Part shown: positions 44,060 to 54,835 of the stretch, piece by piece
Layout: each line of letters starts with the position of its first letter
How positions within the stretch are numbered: position 1 is the stretch's first letter
Origin: Thinopyrum elongatum
Lineage: Eukaryota > Streptophyta > Magnoliopsida > Poales > Poaceae
Direction of reading: 5' to 3'
Assembly (NCBI GenBank): GCA_011799875.1
Contig: CM022298.1
Location: 285,521,395 to 285,585,394, forward strand
Length of the DNA: 64,000 bases
Position numbers and translations under genes: made by a program
The notes under the pieces: generated by a model
Database searches by the model: none
The model's input: the letters and a program-made list of their open reading frames with translations, nothing else
Told to the model about the DNA's origin: nothing

Positions 44060-44988
44060 TGTCGTAGGAAACCACGACCACCTATGGGGCCAAGGCCCCT
44101 TTTGGTTCGGCGGGGGGACTGAGCACGTTGCACAAAGAGCGGAGGAGCACATCGTAGCGTGGCAGAAATCACACGGGCAATTTTACCCATGTTCGGGCCG
44201 CCGCAAGGCGTAAAACCCTACTCCTCCTTTGGTGGATTGATGATGGATGGTGGTGGAAACGTAGCGCTCTTCCCCGGCAGGGTTGCCTCGGGGCGAGAGC
44301 AGCTATGTGCGTATGAGTGTACAGGGGTCCGAATCCTTTCTATCGTCGTCATGGGCCTCCTTTTATAGATAAAGGGGTCACCACAGTGGCAAATCAGTCA
44401 TTGTGTACTGATTAGATAGCGAACAGTGCTATCATATCTACTCTGCAGATAGAGCAGTACGCATTAAATGCGCCACTCAGTGTCACATCAAGGCCTGGCC
44501 GGCACGCCTTGCCGGGCTATTTGGCAACCTTCTCTCATGTCTGCGTGACACGTCACAGGACGGGTGTCATCTGGAGGTGATTCCTGTAGGAAATGGCTGC
44601 CATGTGGCAAAAGGCAGCCACTTAGTCATCTTGGGGACTTGACACCGCACCGATTGATGACTTGCATTGCTGTGAGGTGGGGCGGTGAAGCCTTGGCGGG
44701 GTGTTTTGCCTTCGTATGCCCCAGCAGGCCTGCCGGGGCGGTCCTGAGGCTTGCTCCCGGGGCAACCTTGACCTTGCCAGGCTCTCCTGCCCGGCAAGGG
44801 AGGCTTTCCCTTAGCGGTGTCTTGCTTCTTGGCTTGACTTGGTCTTCTCAACCTCCCCTTTGATTCCTCAAAGAGCATATCTCTTTACCTTGGCCTTGTC
44901 TTGGGTGTCGCAATCTTGCCGGGTTCGTGGCGCACTGTCCGTGCACAAGTCAGGGGAAAACATACACCCCTGTTTGTGTACCCCGACA
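44060..44988 (-). repeat. L4 LTR C, full length (5' LTR)
   Basis: TGTCGTAGG to CCCCGACA. TATA-like box at 44359-44368 on the minus strand. Differs from LTR B by scattered substitutions and small indels (GAACAGTGC against GAAGTGC). Confidence 0.93.
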
Positions 44989-44993
44989 ATCGG

Positions 44994-47900
44994 GTTCTTG
45001 AGCCCTTTTTATTTCTTCCAAAAGTGTTGGAGTAATTTCCAAGGTATCCGGGTTAAGTGGGCCGCATAGCACCATATTGAGTTTGGCAAACTCTTCTCGT
45101 AACCGTGGCTGGATACCCGCGGTTAGTGTATTCACGGTGCCTTGGTTTTTGCTAAGAGCATCAGCAACCACATTAGCCTTTCCCAGGTGATAATTTATTC
45201 CAAGGTTGTAGTCCTTGACCAGTTCTAGCCACCTTCGCTGTCTGAGATTCAGGTCAGGCTGAGTGAAAATATATTTGAGGCTCTTATGGTCTGTGTATAT
45301 TTCACATCGTGGCCCAACGAGGTAATGCCTCCAAATCTTTAAGGCATGAACCACAGCTGCTAATTCCAAATCATACATGGGATAGTTTTCTTCATGAGGT
45401 CATAGCTGTCTGGATGCATATGCTACAACCTTCCCTTCTTGCCTCAATACGCAGCCGATTCCATGCCTGGAAGCATCGCAATATATGTCAAAACTCTTGT
45501 GGATGTCTGGAAGGACTAAGACAGGGGCCGTAGTTAGCCTTGTCTTTAGTTCTATAAAGCTGCTGTCGCACTTTGTCGTCCAGACAAACCTTTGATTTTT
45601 CTTCAGCAATTCTGTCATTGGCTTGGCTATCTTAGAGAAGCCTTCTATGAAACGACAGTAATAGCCTGCCAATCCCAGAAAACTACGGACTTCAGTCACC
45701 GAGGCTGGTGTCTTCTAGTTCAATACTGCAGTTACTTTGCTGGGGTCGACAGCTACTCCTTGTTCGGATAGAATATGTCCCAGAAATCCCACCTCTTTTA
45801 GCCAAAATTCACACTTACTGAACTTGGCATACAGGCGATGGGTCCTTAATCTTTCCAGGACAACATGGAGGTGCTGCTTATGCTCTTCCTCATCCTTGGA
45901 GTATATCAGGATGTCATCGATGAACACCACCACGAATTTGTCCAGGAAATCCATGAAGACCTTATTCATCAGGCTCATGAAATAAGCTGGGGCATTCGTC
46001 AGTCCAAACGACATGACCGTAAATTCATACAGGCCATACCGGGTGGTGAAAGCTATCTTGGGGATATCCTCTTTTCTGATTTTTAGCTGATGATATCCTG
46101 TTCGGAGGTCAATCTTGGAGAATACCCGTGCTCCGTTCAGCTGATCAAACAGATCATCAATGCGACGGAGCGGGTACTTATTTTTAATGGTGACCTCATT
46201 CAACTGGCGATAGTCCACACACATGCGTAGACTTCCATCCTTCTTCTTGACAAACAGTACGGGTGACCCCCATGGCGAGATGCTTGGGCGAATATACCCT
46301 TTATGTAACAATTCATCCAACTGCTTCTTTAATTCCACTAGCTCTGGACTCGGCATACGATAGTATTTCTTGTAAATCAGGGCAGTACCAGGAATCACCT
46401 CAATTGCAACCTCTAATTCCGGTCCGATGGCATCCCCGGTAGTTCCTCGGGAAATACATCTAGAATTCACAGACTACCGGAAACAAGTTCATATCTATAC
46501 CGGTAGTTGGGTATGCCATTACCTTTCTTGACATCATTTTACTGGCAAGGAATTGAATTGTTTGTCCTGCAGGGTTAACCAGGGTTACTGTTCTAGTGGC
46601 GCAGTTGATGCACACTTGGTGTGGTGTCAGCCAGTCCATCCCCAGTATTATATCCAATCCAGGGGATTCAATGGCAACGAGTGTAGCTGGAAATTTAACT
46701 CCATGTATCAAGATTTCAAGACCTTTATATATCAAATTTGTTCTGAGCAGGGAGCCAGGGGATTGTACCATCATGATTTTATCCAAAAGCGAAGGGGAAA
46801 ATTTGTGCAAGGTGGCAAAACTCCGTGAAATAAACGAATGGGAAGCCCCGGAATAAAATAAAATTACTGCAGGTATGTTGTTAACAGGAAACATACCAAG
46901 GACCACATCTGGTGCTTCGCAGGCTTCCTCAGCGGAGATATGATGGATGCGTCCGTGGCTGAAGTTATGGTTGGGGCGGCGTCCAATAGTGTTGACTTGT
47001 GGCTTGAAGTCAGATGATGGCTTCCCATTGTTGGCAGGGCACTGTTTGGAGTAGTGTCCACTTTGGCCGCAAGTAAAGCAAGTGTTATTGCGGCGGCAGT
47101 CTTCTATCACTGGCTGTTTGCCGAAGGTCTTGTTCTGGCTGACCGTCTTATTGTTGTTGTTGCCATTGTTCCATGTGGGCTTGTATTCAGATGGACCTGA
47201 TTGCCAAATGTGTGGCTTCTGCACAAACTGCTCCCGGTTGTCCTTCTTGGGTTCAAACTTCCGCTTGCGGTCATCATACCTGGAGTTATGCTCTCGTTCG
47301 GCTATGAAGGCCTTGTTCACCAAAGTCTGGAAGTCAGGAAAGTCTAGCATACAGAGCTGACAACGGAGGGCATGATCCAGTCCTCCGAGGAATCGGTCTA
47401 TCTTCCTTTCTTCGGTGGATACATCATGGGTAGAGTACCGTGCTAGATTGTTAAACTTGTTCAGATACTCCCCCACAGACATATTTCCTTGCGTAAGAGC
47501 AAGAAATTCCCTTTGCTTCACCTTCATTATGCCAGTAGGAATATGATACTTGCGGAATAACTCCTTGAACTTCTCCCAGGAAATATCTTCTCCAGATGGC
47601 CACATTATCTTTGTGTTGTCCCACCATATAGCTGCTGGCCCTTCTAGGTAGTGAGTGACAAAAGGAACCTTATATGACTCCTCACAACGAGCTATTTCTA
47701 GTTTCTTCTCCATGGTTCTCAGCCAATCATCAACATCTATAGGGTCCACAGCTTGACCGAAACTGGGTGGCTTGGTGCGCTGAAAGTCAGACAACTTAGA
47801 GTGTGTCCCATTGTTGTTGTTCTGGCCCACCATAGTCTTCATGCTTTTCAGGAACTCCATGAGATCTTGATTTCTTTTCTCATCAAGCATCCTCATGATC

Positions 47901-48010
47901 TGATCAGTGGTCGGTGGTGGAGGTGGTAAATCTTCTGGTGGCTGTCCTGCCTGTCTGGCGGATCGACGAACAGGAGTTCCATTGCCGCCCTGGCTACTAC
48001 CTCTCTTCAT
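44994..48010 (-). pseudogene. G3 gag-protease-RT-RNase H, N-terminal half of the polyprotein
   Basis: The start is the ATG at 48008-48010 (MKRGSSQGG). The gag domain (VDDWLRTMEKKLEIARCEES, YLEGPAAIWWDNTK) and an intact zinc knuckle (CFTCGQSGHYSKQC) follow. The protease is altered at its active site: [13 protein letters not shown] has Tyr where the catalytic Asp belongs (one G-to-T change). A frameshift region at about 46430-46475 (around the expected DVFPEELPG) precedes RT, which has the usual motifs (PYLE-type start lost; [28 protein letters not shown]). A TAG at 45715-45717 and a TGA at 45400-45402 (in RQL-PHEEN) break RNase H (YCDAS, YTDH). L4 cuts the frame at 44989. At least five defects make it inactive. 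Confidence 0.92.
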
Positions 48011-48246
48011 CCTAAATTTGTTCCCATTGCAAAACACTGAATCGATGAGCAACATCCATAAGGGAAACACAGTAATATGACACCAAAAGAAAATTCACAA
48101 AAAAGGGTGAATAAAGAGAGCAACATAATTATACAAGATAACCCAACATCATATGTGGCAAGCTAGTAGGGGGATGTCATGGCTAGACTGCTCATCCGAC
48201 AGTTGACATATGCAAAGATGCATGCACTACAACTCAAGTCTCCACT

Positions 48247-49083
48247 CTAGTGGCGCGGGTGGCACAAGCACTGCCAAACTGAAGACTCCTCGTCATCTGA
48301 TCCTGAGTCGGAATTGGAACTGATGATGTGGACCACATCCTCCGGATCAAAGGAAACATGACGACGCTGTTGAGATGGTTCTCCTTCCGAGGAAGAAGGA
48401 GCATGAAGCCTCAGCATCGGAGCAGCTGGAGTGGCTAGGAGTGAGGCCCACTCTGCTGGGGTCTCACTTCGGCTTCCAGACGAAAAGCCTGGTGGTGTAG
48501 TGGAACAAGAAGGAGTGTCAAGCCTACGTGGAGGTGGAACTGGTGGTGGATACATGGGTGGAAATGTAGGCTGAGGTGAAGATGGTACTGTAGTCGCGGC
48601 TGCAAGTGCCTCCTGGACACGAGACAGCTCCTCAGCCAGGGAAATGATCATACGATAACTGGCGTTCAGATAACGGGATGAAACACCAGTCGCACGATCA
48701 CTCGCCGGGTCAACTGGCGCGAAAATGTCTCGCCCTGTCGTAGGCGACAGGGTGGGGTAGTGAAAGAAACCTGGATGAGTCTGCATCTCGACCTCGTTGA
48801 AGCACAAGTCAGTGAGAGCCTCCATCGCAGCAAACTGGATCGCTAGCTCCGGAGTGGAAGCCGTTCCGCCCTTGGAAGAGCGACAGTAGCTACCAATATC
48901 CGAACTCGTGGTCAGAAAAGCCTCCGCGTGATACTCATACACTGACTCGGCAAGCTGCTCCTGAAACACCTGGTACACTGGATCTTCGCTATTGGGGTAC
49001 AGCCAAAGCCAGACGTTATAGAGCAGTACTGGAAAGGTGAACGGTGCTGGCTCATGATGATAATGGTACGGAACTGGTGCCAT
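48247..49083 (-). CDS. G3 extra sense ORF between primer site and gag, 278 aa, unknown function
   Basis: Intact frame from the ATG at 49081-49083, 166 bases from the LTR edge and ending 236 bases before gag. Residues about 45-95 show a strand (VYEYHAEAFLTTSS), a loop with SSKGGTASTPEL and an alanine-rich helix (AIQFAAMEALTDLCFNEVEM), the pattern seen in the G1 and G2 ORFs and reminiscent of a double-stranded-RNA-binding domain. A short aromatic box (FFHYPTL), an alpha-helical stretch (MIISLAEELSRVQEALAAAT), proline/serine-rich linkers and a strongly acidic end (SNSDSGSDDEE) follow. It is still open although gag-pol beside it has at least five breaks. That may be chance or recent constraint; it cannot be decided here. 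No named family recognised. Confidence 0.72.
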   Translation of the reverse strand: MAPVPYHYHHEPAPFTFPVLLYNVWLWLYPNSEDPVYQVFQEQLAESVYEYHAEAFLTTSSDIGSYCRSSKGGTASTPELAIQFAAMEALTDLCFNEVEMQTHPGFFHYPTLSPTTGRDIFAPVDPASDRATGVSSRYLNASYRMIISLAEELSRVQEALAAATTVPSSPQPTFPPMYPPPVPPPRRLDTPSCSTTPPGFSSGSRSETPAEWASLLATPAAPMLRLHAPSSSEGEPSQQRRHVSFDPEDVVHIISSNSDSGSDDEESSVWQCLCHPRH

Positions 49084-49230
49084 CTACACTCACAATGCCA
49101 ACGGTTAGTAAAACAATGAATCATGATGCATGCCATGCAACAATCAAATGCAGCAAGCAAGATGCACACTCAGAGCCTACACTAATCGTGGTTCTAGCAC
49201 GGGTTAACTAAGGTGTCCTACAGCCAGCAC

Positions 49231-49243
49231 GGCTCTGATACCA
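49231..49243 (-). other. G3 primer binding site (initiator Met tRNA)
   Basis: TGGTATCAGAGCC on the minus strand, 5 bases from the LTR start at 49249. Confidence 0.93.
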
Positions 49244-49606
49244 AGCGTTGTGGCACCCCGGATCAGAGAACCGGATTACGTGTGTTTCAAATCTAGAGAT
49301 CATGTCTTCTGGAAACACACAACAACTTGGAACAGAATAGAACTGATCTTTATTGATAAACTTTGGGTACAAGCTCATATTTTACATTGATAGCGAGGCC
49401 AAAGGCACACCTGGTGCTATGACAATATCTACATTATTTATGAAACGTAGCGGGCCTCGAGACTACTAGGGAAACTCTATGGCGTAGCGGAACATAGCGG
49501 AAACTCCATCCACAGGGACACTACTGGGGCACAGCCTAGTTAGCGTAGCACGAACCATCGGGACCTCCGTCCTCGGCTTCTCCTGCATCTGGCATGATAC
49601 GCCAGG

Positions 49607-49627
49607 TGAGTACTTTGAATGTACTCA
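49607..49627. promoter_or_regulatory. G3 5' LTR hairpin
   Basis: TGAGTAC, a 7-base loop, GTACTCA: a perfect 7-bp stem. Its counterpart in the 3' LTR has a G-T pair instead of a break. Confidence 0.6.
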
Positions 49628-49874
49628 CAAGCTCACGACAACCAAGTAATGTAGCAAACAATAGCATGGTAATCAACATGTTAACTTCTTAAGTGATTCA
49701 CTTACTATCACCGGTTATCAACTTACTCTCTTCCGGGTTGTCCCACAACCCTCGGAATACTCATACCTCATCGTGTACTTCCGATCAGACGACAAGTTCT
49801 CCCATCACTATTATCACTGTTACAGTTGACCACCTAGTGAGGCCTGGACGGACTGTCCAATACCGTGGACGCGG

Positions 49875-49886
49875 CTATTCGAATAG
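49875..49886. promoter_or_regulatory. G3 5' LTR conserved palindrome
   Basis: CTATTCGAATAG, preceded by GTGGACGCGG much as in G1 (GCGGACGCGG). Confidence 0.6.
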
Positions 49887-51288
49887 ATTGTTACACTCTG
49901 CAGAGGTTGCGCACTTTACCCACACCATGAAGCACCTGGCCTCATGATCCCATTCGGGTGGACCAGCATTGCTCCAACGAAACCTGCCTGACCCGTGACC
50001 CTCCCATCGTACCAGCGGCGATCATCCTCCCCCGGAGTCCTGCCCTGGGTGGCCCCTGTGTCACCTCGTGACACCTGCCACCGTCATGGCCAAACTAAAC
50101 TGTCCCAAATGGGGACGCCGACACAATACTCAACTGGGTTCACAGGGTTATCGCCGTCTACCTGATCAGGGCATGACACACGCATAACCCTCCCTGTCTG
50201 GAGGTACCCGTGAAAGAGCACGGTGCCAGACCAAGTCAAGGCCGTCCCATACCGGCAAATGTGGTTGCACGGATAAGCCCGGACAGGTGACTCAAGATCA
50301 ACCGACTAAGTTTCATTTAGCAAGCATGGTGGTTTATCAAAATAACTCATGATGGCAGCAACTAGGCATTAAATTAATTTACTATGAATTATTATATAGC
50401 AAGTAAATGGAAGTAATTCATTTAAATATGCAATGCTATTGAAATGCTTCATGAAATGGGTGTCCTGGCTTGCCTTTCTCTGTTGGGTTGCCCACAAACT
50501 CCTGGTCTTCAAAACCACCAAAGTTTCCTTCTAAAAATATTTTGAAACAGCAACTTAAAATGTCACATATCACTGTTTTGACCACCAGAAATTCTGTGAG
50601 TGTGAGAAAAATACCAAACTTTACCAGAAATTAGAGGAGCTCAAGACAAACTCAATCCAAAAAGAATCAATTGATTTGGACTTATGGATAAAAAGTTATT
50701 AAGGGTCAAAGTTGCTGGTCAACTCTGGAAATGAACAGAAAATAGAAAAACTGACAGCGGGCCACGTCGAAGGCGTAAAGTGGACAGGCGCCTCCACTTA
50801 CCGCTTCGGCGAGCCGCTGACCAGTGGGCCCCTTCGTCAGATTTAAAAGGGGAAAGGAGGGAAACAAAGAGAGATGGGGCTCAGGCGATTGTCGCTGGCG
50901 ATGCGGATGGCGGCGAGGTCCAATGACCACGGGGATCGATAGAGCGCACGAAGATGAGCACGCACGTAACAGAAGAGTCGCAAGAGATGGCCGGACGACA
51001 TCGTCTCCTTCCTCTCCATCGGCGGCGGCTCTTGGGTGTCGTCGGAGACTGCGGTTGCGGTGGCGATTTGCTCGGGCAAGAGGTTGGGCATGACCAGGAG
51101 GATGAGCTGAGCTCGTTGGAAGGGTTGATGGAGCCTGGGAAGGAGTGGAACAGTGAGGCGAATAGGCTCGGGTGGCGGCGGATCTCCGGCGAGGTTCGAG
51201 GCCAGAGGGCCTCTCGGCCGTGGCTCGCTGCTTGGGAGGGCGATTGGGAGGTGGAGTGGGTTGAGGAGCTCTGGAGGGTTGGCCGTGG

Positions 51289-51298
51289 CCTTTTATAG
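51289..51298 (-). promoter_or_regulatory. TATA box in the G3 5' LTR
   Basis: CTATAAAAGG on the minus strand. This copy would drive the G3 transcript towards gag. Confidence 0.6.
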
Positions 51299-54200
51299 GC
51301 AGGGAGCGAGCTCGGGTGAGTTCTTTGGAAGCGGTGGGGCTCGGCCACATCCCCGACGCGAGGACGCCGCGCTGGTTGGCCGGTAGCGGGCGACGAGACG
51401 GGAGAGGGCAAGAGGAGTAATGGCGGTCGGTGGCAGCTAGTGGAGCAAGACAACGAGCGACAGAGCCACAGTGCCCGAGTGCGTGGCGGCCGTCGGGGAG
51501 GATTCCGGCGAGGGGAAGTTTCGGGAGAGGCTTACGTGGACGGCATCAGCGATGTCGGCACCCCAGGACATGAACTGACAGTGCGAGGCCTCTGGAACGA
51601 CCTCGACCGACGCCGGCAAGATGCAAAGCATGCGTACTGGCATGCCAGTACCGTGCTCACCATGGGGTCCGGCGCGTGGAGGCCGGCCAAGTCCAACGCA
51701 CCATGTCTAGGGTGTTCTCCTTTGGTCATCTAGCGCTCCTGTTCCTCTGGTTTGGCTAGGTTTACCCTGCTGTGAAGTGTAGCGTCAGCTATAGTTTTTG
51801 ACAGTAAACTTGAGAGTGATCCAGAGGAGGGGTGAGCTAGAGATGGAGCCAGTGGAGATGTCTGGAGTGATCCATGTTGGAAGGACTATAGGCTGACCAA
51901 TTTTGAAAGAGTTTGGAAAGGTTTTGGATATAGTTCATGTGTAAACCACTTTACTGGTCTAGAAACTAGATCAGCTTGGTTCACTCACATGGTTGATCTG
52001 CTGAAGCTAAATTTTGGTGTGTGGGAGTCATTTGGTGTGTAGAAGATGCCATAAAAATTTCAGCTCAAAAAGATACCTCTTGATGGTACTTCGTTCACAG
52101 AGGTTCAAAATGAGCAGAAACTTGGCAGAGCCTTGTTGCTAAAAAGTTGATTTGGACAAAGTGATATTTTTGGATATTGTGGCTAGATAGGTTCCCTAAT
52201 ATCTCCGGGAATTTATTTGGAACTTTCTGAGCTAGGAAAATAGAGGTTGCTTCACAATTGACCAATTCTGACCAGAAAGAAAATAATTATTCTGGCCAAA
52301 TTTTTGTACTGGACTATGGAATGTTTTTGAAGATTATGAGATTATATGATGATTAGGTGTGTCACGAATTTCGGATTCTTCTGATCATCAAAACTATATG
52401 TTGCTTTACAACCCATACTGATGACCTAGTTTCCCAAAAAATTATTGGAAAAGATAAAAATTGAAGTTTGATCCAAGAGAGGTGTGGCAAGGTGGTGAAG
52501 GATTTAGGTCACTGAGAAAAAGGATTAATAAGTCCAAAGTCAATTGAAAAGGTTCAAAACCATCCAGAATTCAAATAAAGCCAAAAAGATTTCAAAAAGA
52601 AAAAGTTGCCAAAAACCAGGGTGTCACACCTATCCAGCCCGAGCTCACCGGAGCCGCCGCCCGCCACCGCTGACCGTCCAGCCGCTACAGAGCATCCTCG
52701 CGGCTGTCGTGACTACCCACGGGCACGGCAGGGAGCGCCGCTTCCTTCCCGCCCCTCGTCGTGGGCTCTCGACCACCGGAGCCACGACAATGGCGATGGC
52801 CAGCCGCCCTCTGTAGCCGGCGTCGGGGAGTGGAGGGAGGAAGAAGAGAAGGAGATGGAGAAGAGAGAGAAGGCAGGTGGGGTCCGCGTGTAGGTGACCC
52901 AGCGCCCGGGCCCGCCACTTGAGTGGAGACGAACTCCACAAAGTACGCGACCACAGGGGCGAAACCGCATTTCTGCCAAGGCGCTTTCTCTCTCCAGCCG
53001 GCTGCCGAAACCACTAAATAGTGAATGTTCGTCTGTTAACAGCAGAAAAGCTTAGTTTTTATTTGTTTTTCTGCCTAAACAACGAACGACCACAACTTTT
53101 TGCCCCCAACTCCGATTCAGGTGAAACCAACGCCCACGTCTTCAGTTCGTCGAGCCTGTCCCAATGGTATCATTTTCATAATGTTTTCACACTGTGAAAA
53201 TGACCATTTTGCCCTTGCCCTTCTATCAGCCCCTCCGAGAGGGAATCCTTTCCGGCGATCCTTTCCGCGGACTCTCCACACTTCTTCCCGGAGTATTCCT
53301 CGACCCCAGGCAAGCCGACCATCTGATATATGCCCTAAAGCATTGCTCTGTGTTATTCTTGCGTGTTCAAATTATTATACTTATGCTTGTATGTGTAGTA
53401 ATGAGCTGTATGAGACTCGGACGAACCCTTGCTTGCACTTTCTTTGATGACGGCACCATGCCTGTGTCTGAGCTACTTTTGGCCGTCCGGGGTGGATGCC
53501 GACTTTATGTTCTCTTTTCAACAACTGGCCGTGTTCTGAGCTGTTTTGCGGCCGTCTCAGACAGTTGTTGAATTTCTTTCTGTAGTTGTGACCCTATGCT
53601 CTGAGCTATTTTTCGGTCGTCTCAGGGAACTGCTACATTCTTTTTATCAACACCGTCTCATGCACTGAGCTGCTTTCCAGCCGTCTTGAACCGGGGTTGA
53701 GTTATTTCGGTAATGTCCTAGATCTGAGTTGTAAAGACCGTTCTGGTGGCTACTGGTTTCTTCGCCGGTTTTATGCAAGGGTTCCGATGTTCATAACTTA
53801 CAGCTAGAACTTGTAAAGTGATAGCTTGCCATTTAAATCTGGTTTCACTAATGACTCATTGTGATGTTATATGGAGATAGGTTGTTATGATTCCATGGTT
53901 GTTTCCTCATACATAGTTACCGCCATGTTAAGTTATTCATGATGAATATCCATGCTTGCTAAATGATGGCTAAAGCTAAACCCAGTCGGTTGATCTAGAG
54001 TCACCTGTCCAGACTTATCCATGCAACCACATTTGCCGGTATGGGACGGCCTTGACTTGGTCTGATCACGTGCTCTTTTACTGGTACCACCAAACAGGGA
54101 AGGTTATGCGCGCGTGCTGCGTTGGCCCGGTAGGCGGCGATAATCTTGTGAGCCCAGTTGAGTTATTTGCCGGCGTCCCCATTTGGGACAGTTTAGTTGG

Positions 54201-54403
54201 CCACGACGGTCGCAGGTGTCACGGGGTGACGCAGGGGCCACCCAGGGCTTGACTCCGGGGGAGGATGATTGCCGGTGGTACGGTGGAGGAGTCACGGGTT
54301 AGGCAGGTTTCGTTGGAGCAACACTGGTCCACCCGAATGGGATCACGAGGCTAGGTGCCCCATGGTGTGGGTAAAGTGCGCAACTTCTGCAGAGTGTAAG
54401 AAT

Positions 54404-54415
54404 CTATTCGAATAG
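54404..54415. promoter_or_regulatory. G5 LTR conserved palindrome
   Basis: CTATTCGAATAG, preceded on this strand by TTCTGCAGAGTGTAAGAAT, the complement of the flank in G3. Confidence 0.6.
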
Positions 54416-54813
54416 CCGTGTCCACGGTATTGGACTGTCCGTCCAGGCCTCACTAGGTGGTCAACCGTAGTAATGATCATAATGATGGAAGAACCCGTCT
54501 TGTATAGACATCAGATAATGTCAGAAATATGATATGTTAGCCATGGGATGGCTATATGATGAGTGGTCGGATGACCGAAAGACTTGGATTGGATCCTGAG
54601 ATTGTTCGGAGTATGGATCACTTACTTGATATGCTTTACTTTACTGTATTTTACTTTAATAGTTATCTTGCTGGATAAACCTGTTATGACTTGATGATTA
54701 ATATTGCTAGATAGGCATGCTATGCCATGATGATTAATGATGCTCTAATAAAAAATGCATGCTTGAATGCCATGGATTGCTTTGCTTGGTGTATTTGTTA
54801 GTTGGTTTGCTTG

Positions 54814-54835
54814 TGAGTACATTCAAAAGTACTCA
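54814..54835. promoter_or_regulatory. G5 LTR hairpin
   Basis: TGAGTAC, an 8-base loop, GTACTCA. It lies about 310 bases before the 3' end of the LTR, downstream of the palindrome as in the other elements. Confidence 0.6.

Larger units (their letters stand above)
39759..44988 (-). mobile_element. L4: non-autonomous LTR element with three LTR copies, inserted in G3 pol
   Basis: It is flanked by a perfect ATCGG duplication (39754-39758 and 44989-44993). Along the plus strand the order is LTR A, 3'-truncated (39759-40458); a short internal piece with a primer site (40459-40582); full LTR B (40583-41508); the internal region (41509-44059); and full LTR C (44060-44988). Primer sites on the minus strand set the orientation. 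There is no gag or pol, only a coiled-coil ORF on the opposite (plus) strand. The LTR-internal-LTR-internal-LTR order with one unit deleted suggests a tandem duplication by LTR recombination. Confidence 0.92.
35023..52628 (-). mobile_element. G3: chromodomain Ty3/Gypsy element with both LTRs, 17.6 kb including L4
   Basis: The LTRs are 35023-38317 and 49249-52628, flanked by a perfect CCTAT duplication (35018-35022 and 52629-52633). On the minus strand the internal part has a primer site (49231-49243), an extra sense ORF (48247-49083), gag-protease-RT-RNase H (44994-48010), then integrase-chromodomain (38245-39758) after the inserted L4. Several stops and frameshifts make it inactive. It lies in the LTR of a related element, G5, in the opposite orientation. 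Confidence 0.95.
49249..52628 (-). repeat. G3 5' LTR (3,380 bp)
   Basis: It runs from TGTGGCACCCCGG to GGTGTCACA. Carries the poly(A) signal (49349-49354), hairpin TGAGTAC/GTACTCA (49607-49627), palindrome (49875-49886) and TATA box (51289-51298). About 125 bp at 50241-50365 are missing from the other LTR but present in the related G5 LTR, so the other copy lost them. Confidence 0.94.

Noticed and set aside
52544..53014. Host gene in the GC-rich part after G3
   Set aside because: It lies within the G5 LTR, with overlapping frames on both strands and no recognised protein.
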